A stretch of DNA of 40,605 nucleotides, from assembly GCA_046704385.1 (NCBI GenBank), contig JBJKSB010000016.1, forward strand, positions 1 through 40,605, in the 5' to 3' direction. The stretch's first letter is position 1. Each line of letters opens with the position of its first letter. Made by a program: the position numbers and the translations under genes. Shown one piece after another: positions 33,701 to 40,605 of the stretch. The notes beneath the pieces are model-generated. The model ran no database searches. It worked only from the letters and a program-made list of their open reading frames with translations, and had not been told where the DNA came from. This DNA comes from GH45 sp046704385. Its GTDB lineage: Bacteria > Bacteroidota > Bacteroidia > Bacteroidales > SZUA-534.

Positions 33701-34411
33701 CTGGACAATAGTAAATTTTGAGTCCCTGAACTTTTCGCGTCCAAAAACCAACAGAAAAATAAAGGCAATCAGGTAAATAATGGTTAGCATATGATTTTTC
33801 ATCATCGGGTAACAATTACCTTCACTCCTAAGGCTAAACAGATATTCATTTTCACGATTATAAATAGCATTTTCGGTATCATCGCTATCAATAACGATGG
33901 AATGCGGACAGGTTAAATCAAAGGTAGGATGAAACTCATTTTTCAGGAATTTGTTTTGGTATGGATAACTGTCCATAATACTTATTAGGCCCACCACAAC
34001 CACCGAATCGTTGGTGTGATTGCGTATTTCAACAAAAGTATTTCCAAGCTTTGAAAATTTTTCTTTATACCAACCGGAATTATCAGGAATGGCAATTTGG
34101 TTGCTTGTCCAGTAAATTAAATCGGAATTACGATAAACCAAAAAAATCAGCCCCTCGTTTAAATCCAAATAATCAAGCAAAGCGGAGTTCCTGTTTACCC
34201 AATCGGGCAAAGCATTTTTTTCAGTTTGCTGCATCAAACTGTCCATCACGGCATCAACCCTTAACTCCTTATCGAACAGAATATTTGAGAAAGTTTTAAT
34301 CGCCGGTTTTGTGTTCCTTATATTGAAATTTAGCAGGTTCACAATGGCACCCAAAGCCAAAAACAGCAGAAACAGCAGAAGAAATTTATTTTTGGTAAAA
34401 AACGTTTTCAT
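30725..34411 (-). CDS. Very large membrane sensor histidine kinase, NtrY-like
   Basis: 1228 residues. One N-terminal helix (about 12-30) and a periplasmic domain (to about 205) are followed by a block of seven or eight helices (about 208-460), a second large extracytoplasmic region (about 470-720), more helices (about 730 and 770), a third sensor region (about 790-920) and a helix (about 925-947). Then come HAMP (about 950-1000), HisKA with phospho-acceptor H1011 in AHEIKNPLTPMKLSI, and HATPase (NLFKNAVQA, DNGAGVPP, GTGLGLAIV). No response regulator is nearby, so it is an orphan. Signal unknown; linkage to GH43 hints at cell-surface or glycan sensing. Confidence 0.9.
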   Translation of the reverse strand: MKTFFTKNKFLLLFLLFLALGAIVNLLNFNIRNTKPAIKTFSNILFDKELRVDAVMDSLMQQTEKNALPDWVNRNSALLDYLDLNEGLIFLVYRNSDLIYWTSNQIAIPDNSGWYKEKFSKLGNTFVEIRNHTNDSVVVVGLISIMDSYPYQNKFLKNEFHPTFDLTCPHSIVIDSDDTENAIYNRENEYLFSLRSEGNCYPMMKNHMLTIIYLIAFIFLLVFGREKFRDSKFTIVQFLIFALALTGVRVCIQVFRLPSFLTELSVFQPKYFAFSEWFPSLGDLLLTVILFTYLIFIFYTKVSIKRFADLSKAGKVTFVGVWWVILLVFSRFAHNIFAHLIIDSNFQYEAYDVLNLSVYSFIGYFILLVLFVGIILIIDKAAISLKESVKFRHVIIGIISMGLFLIGTLILLRDYKYIIPVIFLFSILIYWAHIRILYTPRFGMVVILIAFFSGFATFFIRHQNFKKRIEESKVIAINLSREQDPVAEVIFGDIIEQMKSDSVIKDFLENQWFDFQKMNTYIKRTYFTGYLDRYIFQLTVCNDADSLLLDDEQDSWQYCYGFFSNLLKYNGVETNIPGLYYLKDYSGGLNYFMQVEIPLSGNWKDVNLFFELTSRSNYEVLGYPELLLEKPIGLYDIQNSGSYAKYSKNQLLIRRGNFPYALERDVYGYSNTEFAFFQSEDYDHLLYNPNPDHTVIVSFPTIHFYNILISFTYIFLFLLIQTTLLLLAGNRFTHIVDFHFNIKNRIVFSMMLILLISFVFVGGGTVMYTFKQFEKGQIDILSEKIQSVLVELEHKLSEYQNINQVSPDYINNLLVKFSNVFYSDINLYDVKGNLVGTSRKEIFDRDLTGKRINAIAFRELVMNKKARVVHKEHIGKMEYFSAYVPFTNSENKLLAYLNLPYFSKEILLRQELLRVVVAVINIYAFLIILSIVVAVYISNRLTEPLRMVQQRIRNIDLSKENERINYEGQDEIAELVTEYNRMLEELDKSARLLAKSERESAWREMARQIAHEIKNPLTPMKLSIQLLNKSWDNHDIDFDTRFKRSTKTLIEQIDSLSSIATAFSQFAKMPVARSEKVDVIERINRSAGLFKEINFATLELHVSKGRKMYVRADNERMLQVFNNLFKNAVQAIPADKNGKVIVNISEEGSSVVVEIKDNGAGVPPELENKLFQPNFTTKSSGTGLGLAIVKNIVEEFGGAIWFESKVGKGSSFFISMPVYEENHSDPYK

Positions 34412-34419
34412 AAACCCTT

Positions 34420-34893
34420 TTATTCGTGATGATAAGGTTCACCTTTTAAAATGGTTTGTGCCCGGTAAAACTGCTCCACAAAAATTAACCTGATTAACTG
34501 ATGCGAATAAGTCATTTTAGATAACGAAATTTTAAATTGACAGGCTTTGTAAACAGCATCACTAAATCCATAAGGGCCACCCACAATAAATACAATCCTT
34601 TTATTGCCCGAAACATAAACACTATTTAACCATGTGGCAAATTCAACCGATGAAAATTGTTTCCCTTTTTCGTCAAGCAATACAACAAAATCGCCGGGTT
34701 GAATTTTTTTTAGTATTAATTCCCCTTCCTTTTCCTTTTGCTGATTTTGTAGCATGTTTTTTGTATTTTTTAAGTCAGGTATAATATCTACATCAAAGGG
34801 CAGGTATTTACCAATGCGCTGGGCATATTTAATTATACCCTCATTAACAAAGGTTTCATCGGTTTTACCAATTACTAATAAAACTGCTTTCAT
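34420..34893 (-). CDS. rlmH: 23S rRNA (pseudouridine-1915-N3)-methyltransferase
   Basis: 157-residue SPOUT methyltransferase acting on pseudouridine 1915 of 23S rRNA in assembled ribosomes. FVVLLDEKGKQFSS, the SAM-knot segment IVFIVGGPYGFSDAV and the C-terminal YSHQLIRLIFVEQFYRAQTILKGEPYHHE are diagnostic. It lies 8 bp ahead of the sensor kinase, so the two are co-transcribed, and is divergent from the DUF4783-nadC unit. Confidence 0.96.
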   Translation of the reverse strand: MKAVLLVIGKTDETFVNEGIIKYAQRIGKYLPFDVDIIPDLKNTKNMLQNQQKEKEGELILKKIQPGDFVVLLDEKGKQFSSVEFATWLNSVYVSGNKRIVFIVGGPYGFSDAVYKACQFKISLSKMTYSHQLIRLIFVEQFYRAQTILKGEPYHHE

Positions 34894-34972
34894 AATCAGG
34901 CCTGCAAGGTTAATTTACGAAGGTAATAATAGCTGAAATCAACCGTTAATTTTTTTAATTTTTAAAACTGAC

Positions 34973-34980
34973 TAAATTTG
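34973..34980 (+). promoter_or_regulatory. -7 promoter element upstream of the DUF4783 gene
   Basis: TAAATTTG fits TAnnTTTG and lies 32 bp before the ATG at 35013. The -33 region is T-rich, without an exact TTTG. Confidence 0.5.
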
Positions 34981-35012
34981 TAACGCGTCAAGCAATATCG
35001 GAAATTAAAGAA

Positions 35013-35435
35013 ATGTTTTCAAACAAAAAAACACATAATCATAAACTGTTCCTAATTTGGCTGTTCTTTACTTTTTTTTTAGCCAGTCAGGGTTTTTCAC
35101 AGGCGCAAAACGACTCAACCATTCATAATTCTATTTCAAAGGCGCTACAATCGGGACAAGCCAAAGAACTTTCAGAATTGTTTTACGAAAAAGTGGATAT
35201 TATACTTCCAAATCAATCAGGTATTTACAGTAAATCGCAAGCTTTTTTTATTATTAAAGATTTTTTTGAAAAAAACCCCCCCGTTTCATTCCAGGTTATT
35301 AATCAGAATTTTAATAACGGAAGTAGCTTTGTAGTTGGCAAATTGCACACTGCAAAGCAGCATTTCAGGGTTTGTTATTTAACCAAATACTCCGACAATC
35401 TATTTTATATTTACCAGTTTAGGATTGAAGAATAA
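35013..35435 (+). CDS. DUF4783 secreted protein
   Basis: 140 residues with an N-terminal signal peptide (helix about 12-30, ending near GFSQAQ) and an NTF2/SnoaL-like small fold: ISKALQSGQAKELSELFYEKVDI, YSKSQAFFIIKDFF, then three strands. It matches the DUF4783 family of Bacteroidota, which is usually next to nadC and rlmH as here. Probably periplasmic; function unknown. Confidence 0.88.
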   Translation: MFSNKKTHNHKLFLIWLFFTFFLASQGFSQAQNDSTIHNSISKALQSGQAKELSELFYEKVDIILPNQSGIYSKSQAFFIIKDFFEKNPPVSFQVINQNFNNGSSFVVGKLHTAKQHFRVCYLTKYSDNLFYIYQFRIEE

Positions 35436-35538
35436 ACTTTTCTCAGTATATTGACCGCCGGGAAATTCAAAGTTATCAATAAAAACACTGAAATCAGAAA
35501 TTTAATATTCGTTAAAAACCTGTATAAAAGCATTTTAT

Positions 35539-36384
35539 ATGTCATTGGATAATTACATAAACGATTTTATTAAACTTGCCATTAAGGAAGATGTGGGTGA
35601 TGGCGACCACAGCTCGCTTAGCTGTATTCCTGCCAATCAAATGGGGAAAGCGCAATTATTGGCTAAACAGGATGGCATACTTGCCGGGGTTGAGGTAGCC
35701 AAAACCATTTATAAAGTTTTTGATCCCGGTATAAAAATCAATGTCTTTATAAATGACGGCTCTCAAATTAAGGTTGGCGATGTAGTTCTTGAAATTACGG
35801 GAAAAGAAACTTCAATTTTGCAAACCGAACGACTGGTGCTTAATTTTATGCAACGAATGAGTGGCATTGCCACACAAACCAACGAATATGTAAACCTGGT
35901 TGCAGGATTAAAAACCAAAATTCTCGATACCCGAAAAACCACCCCGGGAATGCGAATTTTTGAAAAAATTGCCGTGAAAATCGGAGGAGGATTCAATCAC
36001 CGCATGGGGTTATACGATATGATCATGTTAAAAGATAATCATATTGACTATGCCGGAGGCGTAAAAAAAGCCATTGAGCGGACACAGAAATATCTGAAAG
36101 AAAAAAACAAAGACTTACAAATTGTGGTTGAAGCGCGATCGTTCGATGAAATACAACAGATTATGGAAGTTGGGGGAATTACCCGGATTCTGATTGACAA
36201 TTTTTCCATTGAAGATACACGCAAAGCTGTTGAAATGATCGGCGGAAAGTTTGATACTGAATCGTCGGGAGGTATTACAAAGGAAACCCTCCGCTCCTAT
36301 GCTGAGTGCGGTGTCGACTATATATCGGTTGGAGCCCTTACCCACCAGATAAAAAGTCTTGACCTCAGTTTAAAAGCAATTTAA
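35539..36384 (+). CDS. nadC: Nicotinate-nucleotide pyrophosphorylase (carboxylating)
   Basis: Converts quinolinate and PRPP to nicotinate mononucleotide in de novo NAD synthesis. 281 residues: EDVGDGDHSS at the start, KILDTRKTTPGMR and GGGFNHRMGLYDMIMLKDNH (substrate-binding Arg/His/Lys), then VEARS and GVDYISVGALTH. Length and motifs are normal. yihY follows after 22 bp. Confidence 0.97.
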   Translation: MSLDNYINDFIKLAIKEDVGDGDHSSLSCIPANQMGKAQLLAKQDGILAGVEVAKTIYKVFDPGIKINVFINDGSQIKVGDVVLEITGKETSILQTERLVLNFMQRMSGIATQTNEYVNLVAGLKTKILDTRKTTPGMRIFEKIAVKIGGGFNHRMGLYDMIMLKDNHIDYAGGVKKAIERTQKYLKEKNKDLQIVVEARSFDEIQQIMEVGGITRILIDNFSIEDTRKAVEMIGGKFDTESSGGITKETLRSYAECGVDYISVGALTHQIKSLDLSLKAI

Positions 36385-36406
36385 TAACCTGCACAAATCT
36401 GGTTTT

Positions 36407-37432
36407 ATGGATAAAACGCCCAACGATATCAAAACTGACAAGAAACTACCAGGTTGGGCTAACCGGACATCGAATAAAATTATAAACCAGGCAAAAAAAA
36501 TAAGCTTACCGGGTTTTAACCGGGTGCCTTTGTATGATGTTGGCGTTTTTTATATGAACGGTCTTGGCAATGGCGCTTTGGGTGTCAGGGCTTCGGCAGT
36601 ATCATTCAGTTTTTTTATGGCGCTTTTCCCCAGCATCATTTTTCTTTTCACCCTGATTCCCTTTGTGCCTATCCCAAATTTTCAACCGGAATTAATTAAG
36701 ATATTGGAACAGGTTTTACCATCAAACACTTACCAGGTGGTTGAAAATACAATTATTGATATTGCGACAATTAAGAGAGGAAGCTTGCTGTCGTTCGGTT
36801 TTTTAGCAGCCGTCATTATCAGCACCAACGGTATTTCAGCAATGATAGCTGCATTTAACGCCTCAGCCAATGCTTTGGAAAACCGTACCTGGCTCAGCAT
36901 GAGGCTTATTGCAGTAGTACTGGTTTTAATTGTTTTTAGCCTGACTACAATTGCCACAGGGCTAATCATCTTCGGAAAATATATTCTGCGATTCCTTGTA
37001 AATAAATCGATACTTTACAGTGGGTTTTCGCAGTTTATTTTTGTATCCGGCCAATGGATCATTATCCTGGTTTTTATTCTTCTTTGTATATCTTTTCTTT
37101 ACTATTATGCTCCTTCAAAGAGGAGCAAATACCGCTTTTTCTCACCAGGTTCAATCATTGCAACTTTGCTGATAATTCTAAGCTCACTTGCATTTTCATA
37201 TTACCTGGGGCGTTTTGGCCGGTATAACAAAATTTACGGATCAATTGGTACACTGATTGCCCTGCTGGTATGGCTAAAGATTAATTCATTTGTGCTTATT
37301 ATGGGATTTGAGTTGAACATTAGTATCCGAAATGCCAAACTTGGATATAAAAAAGACCTTGAACTTTCTGAAAGCAGCCAGGAATATGAGCGATACTATC
37401 CTAAAAAAGAAGATCTGTTGAAAGACCTGTAA
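36407..37432 (+). CDS. YihY/virulence factor BrkB family membrane protein
   Basis: 341 residues with six predicted helices between about 60 and 305. The family motifs RASAVSFSFFMALFPSIIFLF in the first helix and FGRYNKIYGSIGTLIALLVWL near the fifth are present. A charged N-terminal tail (about 50) and C-terminal tail lie in the cytoplasm. The family is of unclear function, formerly misnamed ribonuclease BN. In line with nadC. Confidence 0.92.
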   Translation: MDKTPNDIKTDKKLPGWANRTSNKIINQAKKISLPGFNRVPLYDVGVFYMNGLGNGALGVRASAVSFSFFMALFPSIIFLFTLIPFVPIPNFQPELIKILEQVLPSNTYQVVENTIIDIATIKRGSLLSFGFLAAVIISTNGISAMIAAFNASANALENRTWLSMRLIAVVLVLIVFSLTTIATGLIIFGKYILRFLVNKSILYSGFSQFIFVSGQWIIILVFILLCISFLYYYAPSKRSKYRFFSPGSIIATLLIILSSLAFSYYLGRFGRYNKIYGSIGTLIALLVWLKINSFVLIMGFELNISIRNAKLGYKKDLELSESSQEYERYYPKKEDLLKDL

Positions 37433-37765
37433 GTAAGCCACACACCTAAGCTTTTTATTATACCCCACTTACAACTGTTGTCGGGATTTGCCCTAAAATA
37501 AAGGGTGAAAAAACGGAACATCGAGACAAGCCTTCGAGCAATTCCTTCAATTAATACCTTATGATACAAAGCACCAAGTGTTTATTGGATAAAAGTAATT
37601 TATGTAGTAAATTTATTACTGCTTATTCAAGAATTAATTAGACCCACTCAATTAATAACATAAGATAATTACAAAACTGTACAGCCCAAAGCTGTTATTG
37701 TGAATGTAGTATTTCGCTCTTTAATTTAACGAAGCTTTTTGTTGAACAATCAAAATTAAATTGAG
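37433..37765. other. Intergenic region before the CARDB/T9SS gene
   Basis: 333 bp. It holds copy 2 of the 34-bp repeat (37521-37554), a small CCCT / AGGG hairpin near 37490-37505 and an imperfect GTAGTAAATTTATTAC dyad around 37606-37621. I see no RNA gene and no open frame, and no clear terminator for yihY. Confidence 0.5.
37521..37554 (+). repeat. 34-bp dispersed intergenic repeat, copy 2
   Basis: Core CGAGACAAGCCTTCGAGC, 29 of 34 positions identical to 17766-17799, in the same orientation, again shortly after the end of a gene. Confidence 0.65.
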
Positions 37766-40436
37766 ATGAAACTTAAAACTATCGCAGCAGGAATTTCAGT
37801 TATTTTACTCTGCCAGGCAAACGCCCAAAACCAATCAGCCGTTAACCCGATGTTGAAGCTAAAAGTAGGTGCCGATGGAGCAATTACCATTACTCCAATG
37901 GATAATAATACATCCGAAAAAAACTATAACCTGGTTACCACAGCAGCTGCAATTAAAACATCAGGAATAGTAAAAAATGAAACCAAACCGGATAATAATA
38001 GCAGTTCAAATCAAGTTAAGGATTATAATACACATAGTGCTCAAAAAAGCAATCATTCTGTCTCATTTGGTAACTATTTTAACCCTATTTCAATTACTCC
38101 CGATTCAAGGTTCAGAACATCAAATCGCGTGAATGCAGTTAATAACACCGACAACTTTATTGAACAAGGATCGGGTCCGTATTTTAAAACTCAAAAAAGC
38201 TCTGAAATTTTTACAAATTACAAACTAAATACCCTTGCAACGAATAGCATTTTGAATAGTGAAGGCCTGCCAAACCTGCTTTTTTATGGAGGCGAGGGTT
38301 CAGATAACACTTATCATTTCGACAATACTACAAGTTTACTTACTGCAAATATTTCGGTGGCAAATAATGGAACAGCTAATGCTGGTACTTTCAGGGTTGG
38401 ATTTTATCTTTCAACAGATTCAATTATTCAAACTTCCAATATTTATAAAAGGTTATACTATTGGTGGTCTGGCAATTAATTATTATACCAACATCCAGGT
38501 TTCAGTTACTTTGGATGATTTAAACATCCCGTCAGGAACTTATTATATTTCAGTAATTTGCGACGACACTTTTCAAATTACTGAACTAAGTGAAACCGAT
38601 AATGCCGGGAAATATAATCCCCCAATAACTTATGAACAATCTGGTGTGCCTAACCTTTTTTTGTATGTAGGTGAGGGTTCTGTCAACCAATATACGTTTG
38701 ACAGTGTTGAAAATGCTTTAAATGTAAAACTCAGCATCGTTAATGGTGGAGAAGGTGCTACCGGGAGTTTTCGTGTCGGAATTTACTTATCTCCTGATAA
38801 TACTTTTGCAGAGTCGGATTATCTCATCGGGAATAGTACTGTTGAAAGCCTGAATGCCGGATATTATAAAAATATAGAAATTAATACTGATCTTGATGAT
38901 TTTTCTATCCAGCCCGGAACCTATTACATAATAATATTTACTGATGATACCTTTCAGATCACTGAATCGAACGAAACCGATAATTTAAGTTACTTTCTGG
39001 ATGCCATAACCTATTTACCCGCAAGTTATCCGAATCTGACAATATACGAAGGCGAAGGTTCCAATAATGACTATTCTTTTAATGCAGAAACAAATATCCT
39101 GGATGTTTATACGAGTGTGGCCAATCTGGGTAGCGCTGAGGCAAACAATTTCAGGGTAGGATTTTATCTGATAAATGAAAGCACAGAAAAAATTACTTTG
39201 ATGGAGAGTGCTGATGTAGATTACTTAAATTTTGGTTATTACACGAATTTAAATATTGAAAACAATTTGGGCGAACTGGGTATGGAACCAGGCAACTATT
39301 ATATAGCCATAATTTATGACGATCTTGGTCAGGTTGAAGAATCCAATGAAAATGATAATCTTATTTTGTTTAATGATGCCATTACCATTACTACCATCGG
39401 GGCTCCAAACCTGATGATTTATAAAGGAACAAACTCAATTAACGATTACAATTATAACTATAATACCTGGGATGTGAAAGTATATGCCAGCATAGGTAAT
39501 AACGGAGAGGCAACAGCAACCAACTTCAGGGTCGGGTTTTATTTGTCAGATAACAGCAACATACAAACCAGCGACATTTTGTTGAATAGCCAAACCATAA
39601 GCTCACTGGAGCCAGGCTATTTTCAGAACATTAATGTTACTGCAAATATAGAGGATATGAGTTTATCGGAAGGTAGTTATTATGTTGGTTTTTATGCCGA
39701 TGACCTTAAACAGGTATCAGAGTCGGATGAAACTGACAATACAGACATTTTTATGGAACCTATTCCATATTATCAGCCAGAAAAAGGAATCAACATCACA
39801 ACCCATTTGGGTATCGGGGCTAATAATTCCTACAACCACACAGCATCAACCAACGAATTAGAAGTATACGCCAGTATTATAAACAATGGTACCGAAGATG
39901 CCAACAACTTCAGGGTCGGATTTTATTTGTCGACCGATAATTCCATTGGAACAAGCGATAAGTTATTAAAAGGTGTAGATATTGCAAACCTGGCACCGTC
40001 TACATTTACCATTGTTGATATAAAAGTGAACCTGAATGATTATGCTCCGCTTAATGGTGATTTTTATGTTGGTTTCGTGGCCGACGATTTATCTGATATT
40101 ACGGAAACTGCTGAAACTGATAATAGTTATTATTTTTCAACACCTATAAATTTGTTTATTGTATCAACACCTGATAATCCAAATTCAGCAAATTATTTAG
40201 TTTATCCGAATCCTATTATTGAGGCGCTTTTTATTAAACAAAATGAAAATCTAAAAACCAGTTCAATTATCACTATTATGGATAATAACGGAAAGATTGT
40301 TGAAGTTCATAATTGGAATACAACTACCAAAAAAAACATTAAAGAACTCGACTTTTCGAAATATACATCAGGCTTATATTTTCTACAAATTGCGAATGCT
40401 GATCATGTATTTACCCAAAAAATTGTGAAACAATAA
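37766..40436 (+). pseudogene. Secreted five-repeat CARDB protein with T9SS sorting domain, frameshifted
   Basis: The first frame runs 37766-38479 and the second takes over from about 38450 to 40436. They join cleanly at TATAAAAGG (about 38446-38454): removing one A gives TSNIY-KGYTIGGL, in line with the other repeats. Layout: signal peptide, about 145 residues of Asn/Ser-rich linker, then five CARDB-like Ig repeats of about 125 residues (near 38264, 38643, 39030, 39402, 39783), each with FRVG(F/I)YL and DD...ESxExDN. The tail is a type A sorting domain (YLVYPNPIIEALFI ... SGLYFLQI ... QKIVKQ). It is a surface or secreted adhesion-type protein. The break could be real or a sequencing error. 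Confidence 0.85.
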
Positions 40437-40478
40437 TAAAATTGTTTTTACTTTGCTTTTGAAACCTTATTGGAAAAA

Positions 40479-40605
40479 ATGAGAAACTTTAAAATATTTA
40501 TTGTCAGCCTGGTTCTTGTTGTCCCTTTTTTTACTACAAATGCGCAGATCACCGAAATTGGCCTGGCATCATTCTATGCTGATAAATTTGATGGAAGGGT
40601 AACTG
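40479..40605 (+). CDS. RlpA-like lytic transglycosylase, N-terminal part (runs off window)
   Basis: 42 codons visible from the ATG at 40479. A signal peptide (IFIVSLVLVVPFFTTNAQ) is followed by IGLASFYADKFDGRVT, the start of the double-psi beta-barrel of RlpA proteins (GxASYYADKFHGRKT pattern). It is probably a periplasmic or outer-membrane peptidoglycan-cleaving protein. The rest is outside the window, so catalytic residues cannot be checked. Confidence 0.8.
   Translation, partial: MRNFKIFIVSLVLVVPFFTTNAQITEIGLASFYADKFDGRVT

Noticed and set aside
38446..38454. Programmed frameshift or phase-variable tract in the CARDB gene
   Set aside because: Only four A residues and no slippery heptamer or downstream structure; an ordinary indel or sequencing error is simpler.

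Overview
The window looks like a chromosomal segment of an AT-rich member of the Bacteroidota, most likely of the Marinilabiliales/Prolixibacteraceae type. The evidence is a two-subunit KorAB 2-oxoacid:ferredoxin oxidoreductase, a type IX secretion sorting domain, secreted GH27 and GH43 glycosidases, a DUF4783-nadC-yihY-rlmH neighbourhood, and promoters of the TTTG / TAnnTTTG type. The lineage is inferred from gene content only.

Positions 1-15.7 kb are housekeeping. They hold the end of murI, a gamma-carbonic-anhydrase-like protein, korAB, an exported protein of the group often labelled 'asparagine synthetase B', dnaB, ispE, a biotin carrier plus carboxyltransferase pair, an LptF/LptG permease, tgt, then a glycosyltransferase / sigma factor / rsmG / YdcF series. 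Convergent pairs are separated by hairpins; the one at 7851-7878 is a textbook bidirectional terminator.

Positions 15.7-25.6 kb are an accessory redox/detoxification region: two aldo-keto reductases, a flavodoxin with a Bcr/CflA-type efflux pump, an FMN-binding split-barrel protein with a MarR regulator, a DUF169 protein, a cupin, an XRE/membrane-protein pair, one intact AraC regulator and one 5'-truncated paralog of it. The main discovery is here. Four copies of a bipartite 28-bp sequence, (A/G)(A/T)ATTAC-N9-TACCATT(T/A)TTAC, lie 64-82 bp upstream of the two aldo-keto reductases, the flavodoxin and both araC genes. Their distances to -7-like promoter boxes are nearly constant. This is best read as the operator of the AraC regulator, defining an aldehyde/redox-stress regulon analogous to YqhC-yqhD/dkgA. 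A second regulatory structure is a pair of TTGTCATGACAA palindromes placed on the -33 and -7 elements between marR and a small membrane-protein gene.

Positions 25.6-30.7 kb carry a small lipoprotein, a GH27 alpha-galactosidase-like lipoprotein with an NPCBM domain, and a secreted GH43 enzyme. The gap between the two glycosidases is a scar of old accessory genes: a 40-codon GxxExxY remnant, a 22-bp dispersed repeat, an antitoxin-like gene, and a PIN-toxin start overrun by the GH43 tail.

Positions 30.7-40.6 kb carry a very large orphan NtrY-like histidine kinase, rlmH, DUF4783, nadC, yihY, a secreted five-repeat CARDB protein with a T9SS tail broken by a frameshift, and the start of an RlpA-like gene.
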